Shown: piece by piece, positions 10,901-21,700 of the stretch | Position numbering within the stretch: the first letter of the stretch is position 1 | Layout: each line of letters opens with the position of its first letter | Source: Anthonomus grandis grandis | Taxonomy: Eukaryota > Arthropoda > Insecta > Coleoptera > Curculionidae | Assembly (NCBI RefSeq): GCF_022605725.1 | Contig: NC_065556.1 | Coordinates: forward strand, 28,503,140 to 28,567,139 | DNA: 64,000 bases | Direction of reading: 5' to 3' | Notes under the pieces: generated by a model | What the model was told of the DNA's origin: nothing | Seen by the model: the letters and a program-made list of their open reading frames with translations, nothing else | Database searches by the model: none | Position numbers and translations under genes: made by a program

Positions 10901-12448
10901 GTTTTTTTTATGTCAGAAAAAAATAAAGCATCCATACATGGTATCATACAATGTTGGAGACTTTTGAATTCCAAATGCTTTGAGCTAGAAAACAGAAACA
11001 GGCCGTATTGTTCATATATTTTATTGTGAACAGTATTAAATACAAGAATTGTGAATTAATTGAGTATATTTTCTGTATGGTGCCAAAGACTAGATGAAGA
11101 ATTTATTTTATACAAATAATTGTAATATGTCTTTAATAAGTAATATATTACGAATTTGTAATAATGTCTTGGAAGATATTGATATATTTAATATTAAGGC
11201 CAAAGAAATTTGGAAATCAGGAAACGGTTTAAGTTGTAATACAAAAAAAGGCATTTTTATGTTATATAGTTAATATAGACTGTACTTAGGTTTAGTTTTG
11301 TGTTATATATTGGTTTTATTGTTCTTTTTTGTTTTTCTTCTTTCTTTTAATTTTTGTTTACTTTACATGTAATGACTATAATGTTTTTATAAAGTTTTTC
11401 TAATAAATAAATAAATTTACGCCACTCTCTGGGTTTTTTAGAGTACCTACTTTTAAATAAATTTCTTTCATATTCCACGCATTTCAACTCATTTTATACT
11501 AAACATGTTTTTAAGTAAATCTTTTTTTGCAACCATTTCATACTTCTGGACTAATTGCCACTATCTGGAATGACATATGCAAGTTATAAGAAAACCATGA
11601 AACTAAACAGGGTTTGCTTAGTCCAAACTCGACCATAACCTCATTCCCTTAAATTTTTTAGTGAAATCCGAGATGAAAAACTACTGATAGTATTAGAAAA
11701 GAGCGGCGAAGACTTGAGCTCAATATTAAAGCAGTTGGCGGTCAAGGAATCACAGCTGCCCACCCACATGTTGCTCTTCTACTGGATGGAAATGTTGTAT
11801 GCGGTTAAACAAATCCATTCAAAAGGTGCCATTTAGTCACGTCTTTCACTCTCTCTCTTTTTTCACTATGGTTTTATTCCAGGCGTTATACATTCAGACC
11901 TAAAACCCGCCAACTTTTTAAGATCAGAAGGCGGATTGAAACTGATTGATTTCGGGATAGCGAGCAAAGTTCAGGACGGTATGACGTGCGTGTTTAAACA
12001 CTCCCAGGAGGGATCTTGCAACTATATTAGTCCGGAGGCGCTTAGTCATCAAACTAGCGGGAACGTTGATAGTCCGAACTATGGCAAACCTAAATTTAAG
12101 GTCAGTGCGTTTGCACTTCGTAAAAAAAAAAAACTGATTTGGACCCTTTTGGGTTCTTTTTAGGTACATTTTAAGTCGGACGTTTGGTCCTTGGGCTGCA
12201 TTTTATACCAACTGGTGTATAGAATAACTCCGTTCCAGCATATCAGCCAAATGTGGGCCAAGTTAGCCGCCATAACGAACCCTGATCACAAAATTAAGTT
12301 TCCGCAGAACCAAACGGTGTCCCCTAGAATATTAAACACGATTAAGAGATGTTTGAGGTACGATACTAAGGCCAGGCCGTCGGTAGACGAGCTCATTTTA
12401 GAATACGAGGAACTACTTAAGATTATTGGTAATTGTGATAGTTATTGA
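4923..12448 (+). CDS. TTK: TTK/Mps1 dual-specificity protein kinase
   Basis: Spindle assembly checkpoint kinase acting at kinetochores. Exons: 4923-4950, 5000-5369, 5432-5876, 6280-6545, 11662-11825, 11883-12100, 12164-12448; phases agree at every junction, giving 591 aa. The N-terminal half is low-complexity and acidic, with a KEN tripeptide (NKENM, a possible APC/C degron) and a repeated FKTPMNK/FKTPINK motif. The kinase domain starts in exon 4: Gly-loop GKGGSSEVFYGF, VAIKLV lysine, catalytic loop HSDLKPANF, DFGIA, SPEAL and DVWSLGCILYQL. It is shorter than the human protein (857 aa) and I see no TPR domain. Exon 1 is tiny and chosen by its donor AA|GTAAGT and by phase. Intron 4 (6546-11661) is swollen by LINE and hAT insertions. 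Identification rests on family-specific sequence such as SDLKPANFL and LIDFGIA. Confidence 0.92.
7080..7680 (+). mobile_element. Decayed non-LTR retrotransposon fragment (copy 1)
   Basis: Reverse transcriptase remains: FDEVNHCILLNKLVSFGL, then RTNQVTVGN and SPLLFLIFINDLSDYI. The YADD part is deleted and the C-terminal part is scrambled. It closely matches the longer copy at 8755-11420. Confidence 0.75.
7695..7825. repeat. Small imperfect foldback element (MITE-like)
   Basis: TCGTATGCAAACCAAGTCAAA...AATTAACGAT at about 7705-7750 is matched by its near reverse complement ATCGTTAATT...TTTTGACTTAG...CATACGA at about 7779-7820. No coding capacity and no clear target duplication. Confidence 0.5.
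7826..8754. other. TTK intron 4 sequence without recognised feature
   Basis: AT-rich intron sequence between two LINE copies. The open frame at 7969-8181 (-) has no recognisable protein similarity and no conserved motif. Confidence 0.5.
8869..10350 (-). mobile_element. Internally deleted hAT transposon with TIR and 8-bp TSD
   Basis: Terminal inverted repeat CAGTGGCGTGCA at 8869-8880 with its exact complement at 10339-10350. The 8-bp target site duplication AGAACCAA is present on both sides (8861-8868 and 10351-10358). It interrupts the LINE copy exactly, so the insertion is younger than the LINE. Only the 3' part of the transposase remains, on the minus strand. Confidence 0.93.
9051..9653 (-). 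pseudogene. hAT transposase C-terminal fragment
   Basis: A 200-codon open frame carrying the hAT C-terminal dimerisation region: TIPASSVSAERSFSGLKR, then IHTYLRHTQGQERLSSLSII. This is the end of a ZMYM1-like hAT transposase. The DNA-binding zinc finger and most of the catalytic domain are missing, and the sequence upstream of 9653 is degraded, so the element cannot supply its own transposase. Confidence 0.85.
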
Positions 12449-12637
12449 TGAGTATTTTTTTAGAGTAGTAAACCCGTTTTAATTAATTCATCTTAAGCCC
12501 AGTTTTGTATTAAATACTTGCATATTTTTATACCAACAAAGAATTTAATATATTATTTACTTAGTAAACAGACTTTTCTTACTAATGCCCTTGGACTAGA
12601 CCGATTGTTTGGTCGAATTCACGTATCCGAGGAAACT

Positions 12638-12643
12638 AATAAA
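12638..12643 (+). terminator. Probable poly(A) signal of TTK
   Basis: AATAAA 190 nt after the TTK stop codon and only 85 nt before the tektin-1 ATG. ATTAAA near 12510 is an alternative. Confidence 0.5.
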
Positions 12644-12727
12644 ATCATTCAATACCTGAAAACCTAGCAGTCGTTTTGACTGAAAGAGGTTACATACACC
12701 CTTAGTTTATATTTTTTTTGTGCAAAT

Positions 12728-15700
12728 ATGACCCACAATCAAGCTGCTATTCATACGCAACTGAAACAACAACATTTGGTCATTATTCCACCGCCCCCAG
12801 CCAGGTATGCTTAACACCAACTAAACTTACTACAAAACTGCTATTATTTGTTTGTTTTCAGGTACACCCTGACAGAATGGAGCTTAAATAACCGATATCG
12901 AGATCGTTGCTGCTTGGATCAGCAAAAATTGGCCGATTCCATTTTAGCTGAATGCTCTCGAGTAAGCAGAATTGCCTTAATTTGTGGAAAAAAGTATGAA
13001 GAAATGTGTTTTTTTTTAGGTAAAAGATGAAGTGGAAGAGAAAACCAGACTGAACAAGAAAGATACCGATCACAAAATCGAAGAACGTAAACTGGATATC
13101 GAATTTAACACCGGGGAAATTAAGAAGCAAAGGAAAGAGGTCTGTTTGGAAATCGATAATCTGAAAACGTACATGGAGAGGATCAAGGATTGTCTGGACG
13201 CGTTGGAACGAAATGGGAAAGTCGTTTGTCAAAAGTGTCTTATATTGAGGGAGGGAAGGATCGGGATTGACTTGGTAAGGAGTAGAAATGTTTGCAAAAT
13301 GCCACTTTTGAATCCAGGTTTAACCATAAAATTAATCTAACTGTCTTTAATCAACAGCCTGCAGTAATTAGTCCATATAATCTCTGTTGCTTTTTCTTTC
13401 TTTTCTTGCCTTATTTCAGCCCAATCATCAATTTTGCCTCTATTTTTCTTATGTATCATACGTATTTTCTTTCTTAATATATACAGATATAATCATTCAA
13501 ACCTCGCCTATAGAAAATAGTCTATGAGCGTAAGCGAGAGGGGACATATAGAGTCCACATGAGACTCTGAGATTCTTAACCTCACCACACTGTACCGCCA
13601 ATCTGAGATTGCATTTTAAACGTTTAACGTTATTTTTATTCCTATCTTTCTGCTTAATCAGCAAAGATTAAATTTAAAACCGCTCGCTATTTTCTTGTAA
13701 AAATGTGTTCTCTTGAGGAAAAAAAGCAAATTATTAAGCGGTATTATGCCGGCAGCTCTGTCAATGAAATATCAGGCAGAATTGCTTTCACGTTCGAAAA
13801 TCGGCCTATTCCCGTACGCAGCACAATTTTTGCAATTATCCATAGGTTTGAGACTTTTGAGTGCTTGCAAAATTGCAGGAAATTCTACGCAAATGAGCAA
13901 CCACCTGTTATTAGACCGCTAGGCGAAGAAAGGGAGCTTCGAGGGGTTAATGTTTGTGCTGTTGCTGAAATGAACTTTCGTTGCAATATTACAACCATTG
14001 CCAAAGAAACGGGTATTGAGCCTTTAAGGGTTAAAAGAACTTTAAAAAGAAATAAGTACAAGTGCTATAAGTTGCAAAAAACCCAAGAAATTTTCCCACA
14101 GGACCATGAGAGACGGATGGAATTTTGCCATGAAGTACTGGAAAGGGCAAATCGGGACGAAATGTTTATTAGTAACATTTTGTTTTCAGATGAGTCCTCT
14201 TTCTCTATTTGTGGTAAACATAATCCGTCCATTATAGTGGGTTATTCGAGGGAAAATAAGCACATAAGCATACCAACACGTACACAATACCCTCAAAAGG
14301 TTAATGTATGGGCTGGCATTTTAGGTGATTCAATTATAGGCCCTTTTTTATCGATGGAAACCTTAATGCCAACAAATACCTTAATATTTTGAGGGATGAA
14401 GTTCTTCCTGCTATTCGAGGGCTCAGTATCAATTTAGAACAAGTTTGGTTTCAACACGATGATTGTCCCGCTCATAACGCATTACGGTACGTCAATTTCT
14501 CGAAACGTCTTTTTATTGACAATAATAATAAACAGAGGGTTCAAACCCTAAGGCGTATATCTAATCCCATTTTAAACCTTTGATCCTCTGAGGATGGAAA
14601 CCACTGTGTCCCATGTAGAGAATTTTAAATAATTAAATGTTCAATAAATAAGTGGAGGGAGACTGCAGGATTTTCATTTTACCTCAATTTTTATGTCCAT
14701 ACCATATTCCAGGGATTTGGAATAATTGTCTACGTTATTTCAGATCTATTCGTGACATTCGTCTTGATTTTTAATGTTTTTCAGGTATTTGCCAATGCAT
14801 GTGAACTAATTTTCAATTTTAATAATTTATGTTATAGTCCAGGCATTTGAGGTTATTTTTTTACTTATTTATTCGTATCATCTGGCCCCACTTTTAATGG
14901 TCTTCAAGCGTTTAGTGAAAAACGTCATGTGACTTAATTTTGCATCTTTTTTATAAATTATTATCATACTTAACTAACTTCGAAACTCCTGGAAGACTGG
15001 GATGCCTCGAAAATATAAAAAAAATATTTCATATGTTTAAAATAATAATAAATAAGAAATAGCTTCTAGAAATGCGAACAGCCCTAAAAGAAATTGAAAA
15101 TTACTTTACATGCGTTGGCATGGTATTTCATTCCAAATGCCTGAAATCATTTTCCACGTTCAATGATTATAAATGGAGACAAAAATGAAAACTCTCAGTC
15201 TCAAAATATCTTTTTAATTAATCAGGTAACATGTTTCGTTAATAAAGCATCATCAGACCTTATAGCTAGATGACCTGCTAAGTACATGCTGTACAGTACT
15301 GCTAAGTGATTAATTAAATAAATAACTGATTAATTAAAAAGATATTTTGAGACTAAGACTTAGAGTTTTCATTTTTTTCTCTAGTTACGTAGGTCTCTTT
15401 GAGATAATGGACCAGTTCTTTCGATTATAAATGGGTCGAATAAAATGAAAAATGATTGGAATAAGATGATTACAAATGCTCCATTACAAACCGACTTGAA
15501 TTACTATGATATGGCTTTGTTTTCTCGACAAGTTACTTATAAATGGAATAAAGAAGACCGCAAGTTAATCGGTCATTTTTATTTCGTGACATTACTTGGA
15601 AAATAAAATAATAAAATGGTATTCCGAAAGGCAATAAAAAAAGAAAATTATTTCATTTAAAATTGGTTTTTCTGTAATGGTATTACTTTGTTTTATGAAT

Positions 15701-18700
15701 AATTATTTCTCAAGTGGAATTTACACGGCATTAATCTATATTAAAGTTGCACCTCTTATTAATTTTTAATTTAGAAGGGCACAAGTTAACTGGTCATTTT
15801 CGGATTCAGATTTTAAAAAAATTCATAGACTAGTCAGGCAAAAAACAGGAAAAAATTCATTAAAAAAACCTCAATGAAGTATAATATTCATAAATCAAGT
15901 GATATTTATTTTATATAGTAGCAAGTAAATTAAATATGAAAGGCTCGTTTTTATTGTGAATTAATATTTAAATCAAGTGGAATTATTAATTAATTTTCTT
16001 ATAATATAATAACAGCTAGAGATTAACCGGTCATTTTTAGCTTGAAATTAATTTTGCAAAAAAATTATTTGAAAGGTTAGTTGGTCATTTTTGACTGCAA
16101 TTATATATTTTTTTCATATGAGTCTGACAAAAAAAAACAGCATAGTTTTTATTTAGGAACATAAAGTTCCAAAATCAAGTGGAATTTATATAATATTAAC
16201 GTACGTTATACCATTTATTATTATAGCAAATTAATTTTACTAAATTAAAATAATTTCCAGTTAAAATCAACCATTAAATATAAAAGTGTAATGATGAAAT
16301 TCCCCTTTTAGTGTTACGATGATGTTGAACGTGAACTGAAAAAAGAACTGGACGTGATCGAGGGAACCCAAAAAATGCTGAAAAAAACCTTGGAACAGGC
16401 CAACGAGCAAGTAAGACGATTAAAATCCACCATTTACTTCATGGATCGTGACTTAGAAGATAAGGGAAACGTGGCAAAAATCGATTATCAGAACAGCATC
16501 TTAAAGGAAACCAGTTTGAATCTCAGCTTGTATCACGGCTTCACTCCACTTAACCGAGGGTAAAATATCAATTTTTGTCCACTATATACTTAATATCGAA
16601 TTTCATTGTTAATATTATCTTATAATAAAAAAAGAAAATAAAAAAGTAAAGAGACAGAAGGAAGAGAGTATAAGAAAAAGAAGAAAGATATAATATGACT
16701 GATCGAAAGTTTTTTATACTGAAATATCAGAGAATTTTAATTTGTTAGCAGTTTGGTAACTTGTTGACTTGATATTTTTTTTAAATATCTATCTATTTGA
16801 TAACCAAAAAATAATTTTTTAAATGACTCAGTTGTGTGAACAGGTATTGCAACAAGTTTTAGTCTATGAATATTTACCCTGTGTGCATCTGTTCTATATT
16901 TTATCTTTTGGTTCAGGTCTGGGACTGGCGTGAAGGTCTGAATCTTTAAATATTTTAAGAAATTATTGGATAAGCACTTCTTAACTAACACCTTAAATAA
17001 TATTTCGAGAGTAATCCATCTATCATTAAACGAAGCTGATTTTATTAAGTGAGATTAGTGTGATTAGTCTTCCAAAAAAAAAACAATACAAATTTCAGTT
17101 TTCTTTTGTGTCACAAAGGTGCTGTAACCAAAATGGCCCTAACTACCAACCTGATTAACTCAAAATCCCACTATATCTTGTGAAAAAGGTATGCAAATAT
17201 TTCCAGTGGTTTTCAAGTTATCACCAAAAATGTTCGTTAAAAAATAAAAGTCATAAAATTACAATTTGGTTTCAAATTCTAAAATTCTTAAATTTGGTGG
17301 CTCTTGAACCTTCAAAGTGATGTTTCTACTATCAAATTTATCCTCAAGTTATCAAGTCTATTAGAATCTGTTCCAAAAAAATTATAAAAGTATTTCCAGT
17401 GATTTGCGAGTTATTACCAAAGTTGTCCATCACGTAATAAAATTCATAAAATTACAATTTGGTTATCAAATCTTCAAATTTGATTATTTTCAACCCTTAA
17501 ATGGCAAAATCGCCTGTAATTCAAAAAGTTTTTAATATATATAAGATTGTTCAAAAATACTGAAATTTTTTATTTGTAATTCTTTTAAAGATGTTCTAAT
17601 TATTTTTAATTTTTTTTTTAAAGGACCTTTGTTGTATGGATTTAAGTTGTTTATAGGAAAGCGGTGCATCGAAAATTTAAGGTTCTTTTTTTGTTAAAAA
17701 ATAATAGAATATGTCATCAAAAGTAACAGTGGCGTAGTCTGTTTTTCCAAAAAAATTAATAAGTCCGTTCCTGGAGAAGTCAAATCATCTGAAATTCCTC
17801 AAAAAGTGCTTCACCACCTCGTCATTTAAAATCTGAAAATTTTACTAGCATCGCTAAAAGCGTTTTTTATACAAAGGGAAAAATTGAAAAATTTCATTAT
17901 TCTGTCTTCTCTATAGTTTCTGTACATACTCTAACTCTTAATTAGTTAAACGAGGACACCCTGTTTAATATAATATGCAGTACCATAATAAGAACAAGAC
18001 AGGGCTAGAGCTATAATTAACTCGTAACAAGGATAATATTATATTTATAATTACAATCGATTTTTTTAAGACTTTTGAAAGTACCGGTTAAATTCTTATT
18101 AAACTTATTTCATTAAATTCGTTAGGACTATTTACTTTAGCAAAGCATTACCCAGTTTCTAGTCCCTTAAAAAATATGACTTCTGCATTCAAATATTTAT
18201 CTTATGAGTCATATAATATTAAGAATAACTGTATAAATTAATTCTTTATCAATCCCAAATAAAAGAGAAATGTTCGTTATGTACCTAATTATTCCTGTAA
18301 AAAATTAATAATTCTGTATTATAATAGATTTGTTTTAACCAGTTTGAAAAAAGTACGTTTTTAATTATTTAATGTTTTTAAAATTATCAGGAATAGCTTT
18401 ATGTTTATTTTAAAGAACATTCCAGTTCCTCAGTTCACTCCATTTTTTAGCACAGTAACAAATGAAGAATGGGAAGAGTACACGAACAACAACATCGAAA
18501 AGGCGGCAAAAGAAATCAACTCGGCCAGACAACTGCGTGCTTACACGGACATTATAATCAAACAGGCCATTAGCGACTTGTGGGACCAGTATAATGCCGT
18601 GAATAGCGCTTTTAAGAGGAGGATCGACGAAATTAAGGAAGCCAAAACGAAAATGGAAGTACAACATTCAGAAGTAAGCCAAAAAAAACTATTGATGTCA

Positions 18701-21700
18701 ATGTATTAACATATTAATATGCTCAAATTTAAAATGGTTTGATTTGTCATGATACAAATAACCAAAATAATGAATTACATACTTATTACTCAGTTAGATT
18801 TCTTTATTAAAAGTTTAGAGGAAAAAACGAATAAAATTAGAGAAAAAAATAAAAGAATATATTGCCATACATTTAACGTGAACAAATCTTCTTGTTATCC
18901 AATACAATTTTTCTATTATTCGATTATATGATTTCTATAAAGTAGATAAACGAAAATCTAATCCAAGAACTTTGTATATTTTTTAAATATATGGGTGAAG
19001 AGAACTTTCATATACTACATCGCCGTAACCAAATAAAGACAAAATTAAACTGTCAGAAAATATCTTTATTTTGAAGATAAATTACGTTCGTTTTTAAATA
19101 AGTTCTGTAATCCTAACTAACCAAAAGCTTGATTCCTAAAGTTTTGCCTCAGGTATAACTGAAATTGGAATAATACTTGAAGAAATTTGCGTGTTATTTT
19201 GAAATCTCGAAAAAATAGTCTTTTAAAAAGTTAACTCAAAGTTGATTATACAGGTATTCTTCAGGGATTTTTAATAGTGCGGGCAGAATGCTCTTTTGGC
19301 AAGAATATTTGCTATGGGTTTTTGAATTTCCATTTTCCATACACTTGGATATTTTTGTTCGAGTATTCATTAATAATATGTATCAAAGTATTAAGGCAAA
19401 AAGGAAAAACCCGTTTAATATCCTTAATTGAAATCTCGTCGAGTCCGCATTAGATTTTATTGAAGAGACTAATTTGTTTAAATTACTTTCATCAAGAAGT
19501 AGAAAAGTTAATTCTTGATTATTCATTACATTATTTCAATATGAGCCAATCCTACTACATAGAGTCTTTACTGCTTCTACTATCTGGCAAAGTGTTGGTG
19601 TTATTAAAAAAAAATTATGTTGGATTTGATTAGAAACATCTTCTAGCAAATCGTTTAATAGCGTAACAAAATAAGATCTCTTATTTGATAGCTCATTAAA
19701 AAAAGTTATTTTTTTTTAAATTATTCTTTGATTCCTTCATTTTAAACAGTATTTCTATGTTATTAGTGATCCAAGGAAAACTTCGAATGTAATAACTTTT
19801 TGTGATGCTTTTATATTATCATATTTAAATACTACGTAAATTAGAAGTTGTTCATTAAACTAGCGGTAATGTGTATACATTTCGCTTTTTTAGATTGTGA
19901 GACAAGGAAACGAAATCACTAGAACCATAACGGAATTGGAAAAGTCGCTGCAAGAAAAGGAAGGATTCATGGCTTTGGCGCACACGAGGTTGGGCAATAG
20001 GGCGCAGAGACCCGGTGTCGAACTGTGCAAAGATTCGGTGGAAATCGCTCTGGTTTACGAGGTAGCCGAGCTGAGGAGCAATTTAGCTGCTATGCAGCGT
20101 ATGCTCGCTGAGGTAAACTCCCTATTTTAAATCTATATTTTTTTTTGACATTTGTGACGATTTTAGTCCTTTAAACCAGAATCCGATCAAGCATCTTTGG
20201 TCCTTCGAATCGATTTTTTTTAATGAGAAAATGAGGTAGTTGAAACTCTTGAGTTTAATTCAAATTAAGTGACCTGGAAAATAAACCATTCAGTACACCT
20301 AAATAGTGAAAGATTGAAAATTTCTCAGGTGTCAAATTTGACATGTGGAGCGAAACAATGGCAACTTTTTGACTGCATGTCATTGATGACAGTCAGAAAA
20401 TGTAATCTTCAAGTATTTGACAGTCATTAGGTTACCCTCAAAAGGACCAGAGTTTTTTAGAAGTAAAATCTTTACTAGATACTCGCACATTCGTTCGGTT
20501 GGTGTACCTTTGTTATCTCCTAAGGGATACTAGCCTACTTATTATTTCATGTCTGTATTCTATGTAAAATTCCAAGAAATTTATGAGTCACTTGGTATAC
20601 TTTGATTGAACGAAAAGGCGTTAAGTGACTTTAAGGCCTTCGGAAGAATAATTGATTTAATAGGTTTATTTTCCCAGAAAAGTTTAGACTGACTTCAACT
20701 GCCTGGAAAAAAATAAAAATTACTATTATTAGTTGCCTGAAAAATAAAGAGAGCTTTAGTTGAATTGAAAGTACTTCTTCAAATGGCTAAATTTGCCTGA
20801 GAAAACAAGATTCAGCCTGCAAAGCTATTTAAAGTCTAGAGAAAAGCAAAAATAACTTAAACAGCGTTAAAAGAGGTCTATCAGTTATGAATAACTAGAA
20901 ATGCCTGGACAAACTGACTAGCTATCCAAAAAATAAGAGAACTACAACAGTCTGATAAAATAAATTTAATTAGCTAAAGAAAATTGAAATGACTCGATTT
21001 ACTACCAGAAAAAAATAAGAATGACTTCAATTGCCTGGAAACAAAATATCTATAAGACCTATCTATATCTATTTGCTGGTGACATATTCCGTGAAAAAGA
21101 TTTTTTTTTTATTCCAGGCAGTTGAGAGATAATATTAATTCCAGGTGGATGAAAACGGATTTTTAACTCTTGCAAGTTGAAAAATTATCTTTTTCAATTG
21201 CCTGGAAAAAAGTTAATATTTGTCTAAATTATTGGAAAAATTGACCTGCTGTCTGAAAACTAAAGAGTCTTTACTAGTTGTTAAAAAAAGCTAGAATGAC
21301 TTCAATTGCCTGGGAGAAACTAACAATGCCTTTAATTGCTTGAAAAATAGAGAACTTTAGTTGAATCAAAAGGTAGATCTTGAGTAATGGGATATGCAAA
21401 ATTAATTCAGCAGGTTGAACATTTCGCACTATCAATGGAAAAGTAACGTATCTCAAAAAAAGTCAAAACTGAGATTTTTATTGAGTTTGCTCGAAAAGAC
21501 GATAATTTACTAAATGAAAAAGTAACACATTCGAAAAAAGGGCGGGAAATATTTAAAAATGTAATAAAACAAATTTTAACATAAAACTATAGCAAAAAAT
21601 TTCCAATGTAAAAGTAACATATTAACGTATACTGCCCATAAAATCAAGAATGTTTGACAGACAAAATAATGCAATACTAACACATCTAAAAATGTAACAC

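Larger units (their letters stand above)
8755..11420 (+). mobile_element. Non-LTR retrotransposon fragment (copy 2), split by a hAT element
   Basis: The reverse transcriptase remnant reads NHCILLNKLV...LTGRTN up to 8868 and resumes at 10351 with NQVTVGN, SPLLFLIFINDL, a degraded catalytic box LLYANHFKLY (YADD changed to YANH), then FSIVDWCKSNKLSIHVKK and a C-terminal ATVRPHVEYTLNIWSP block. The element ends at TAATAAATAAATAAATTT (about 11401-11418), typical of the A-rich tail of a LINE. The 5' part is missing and stops are present. Confidence 0.8.
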
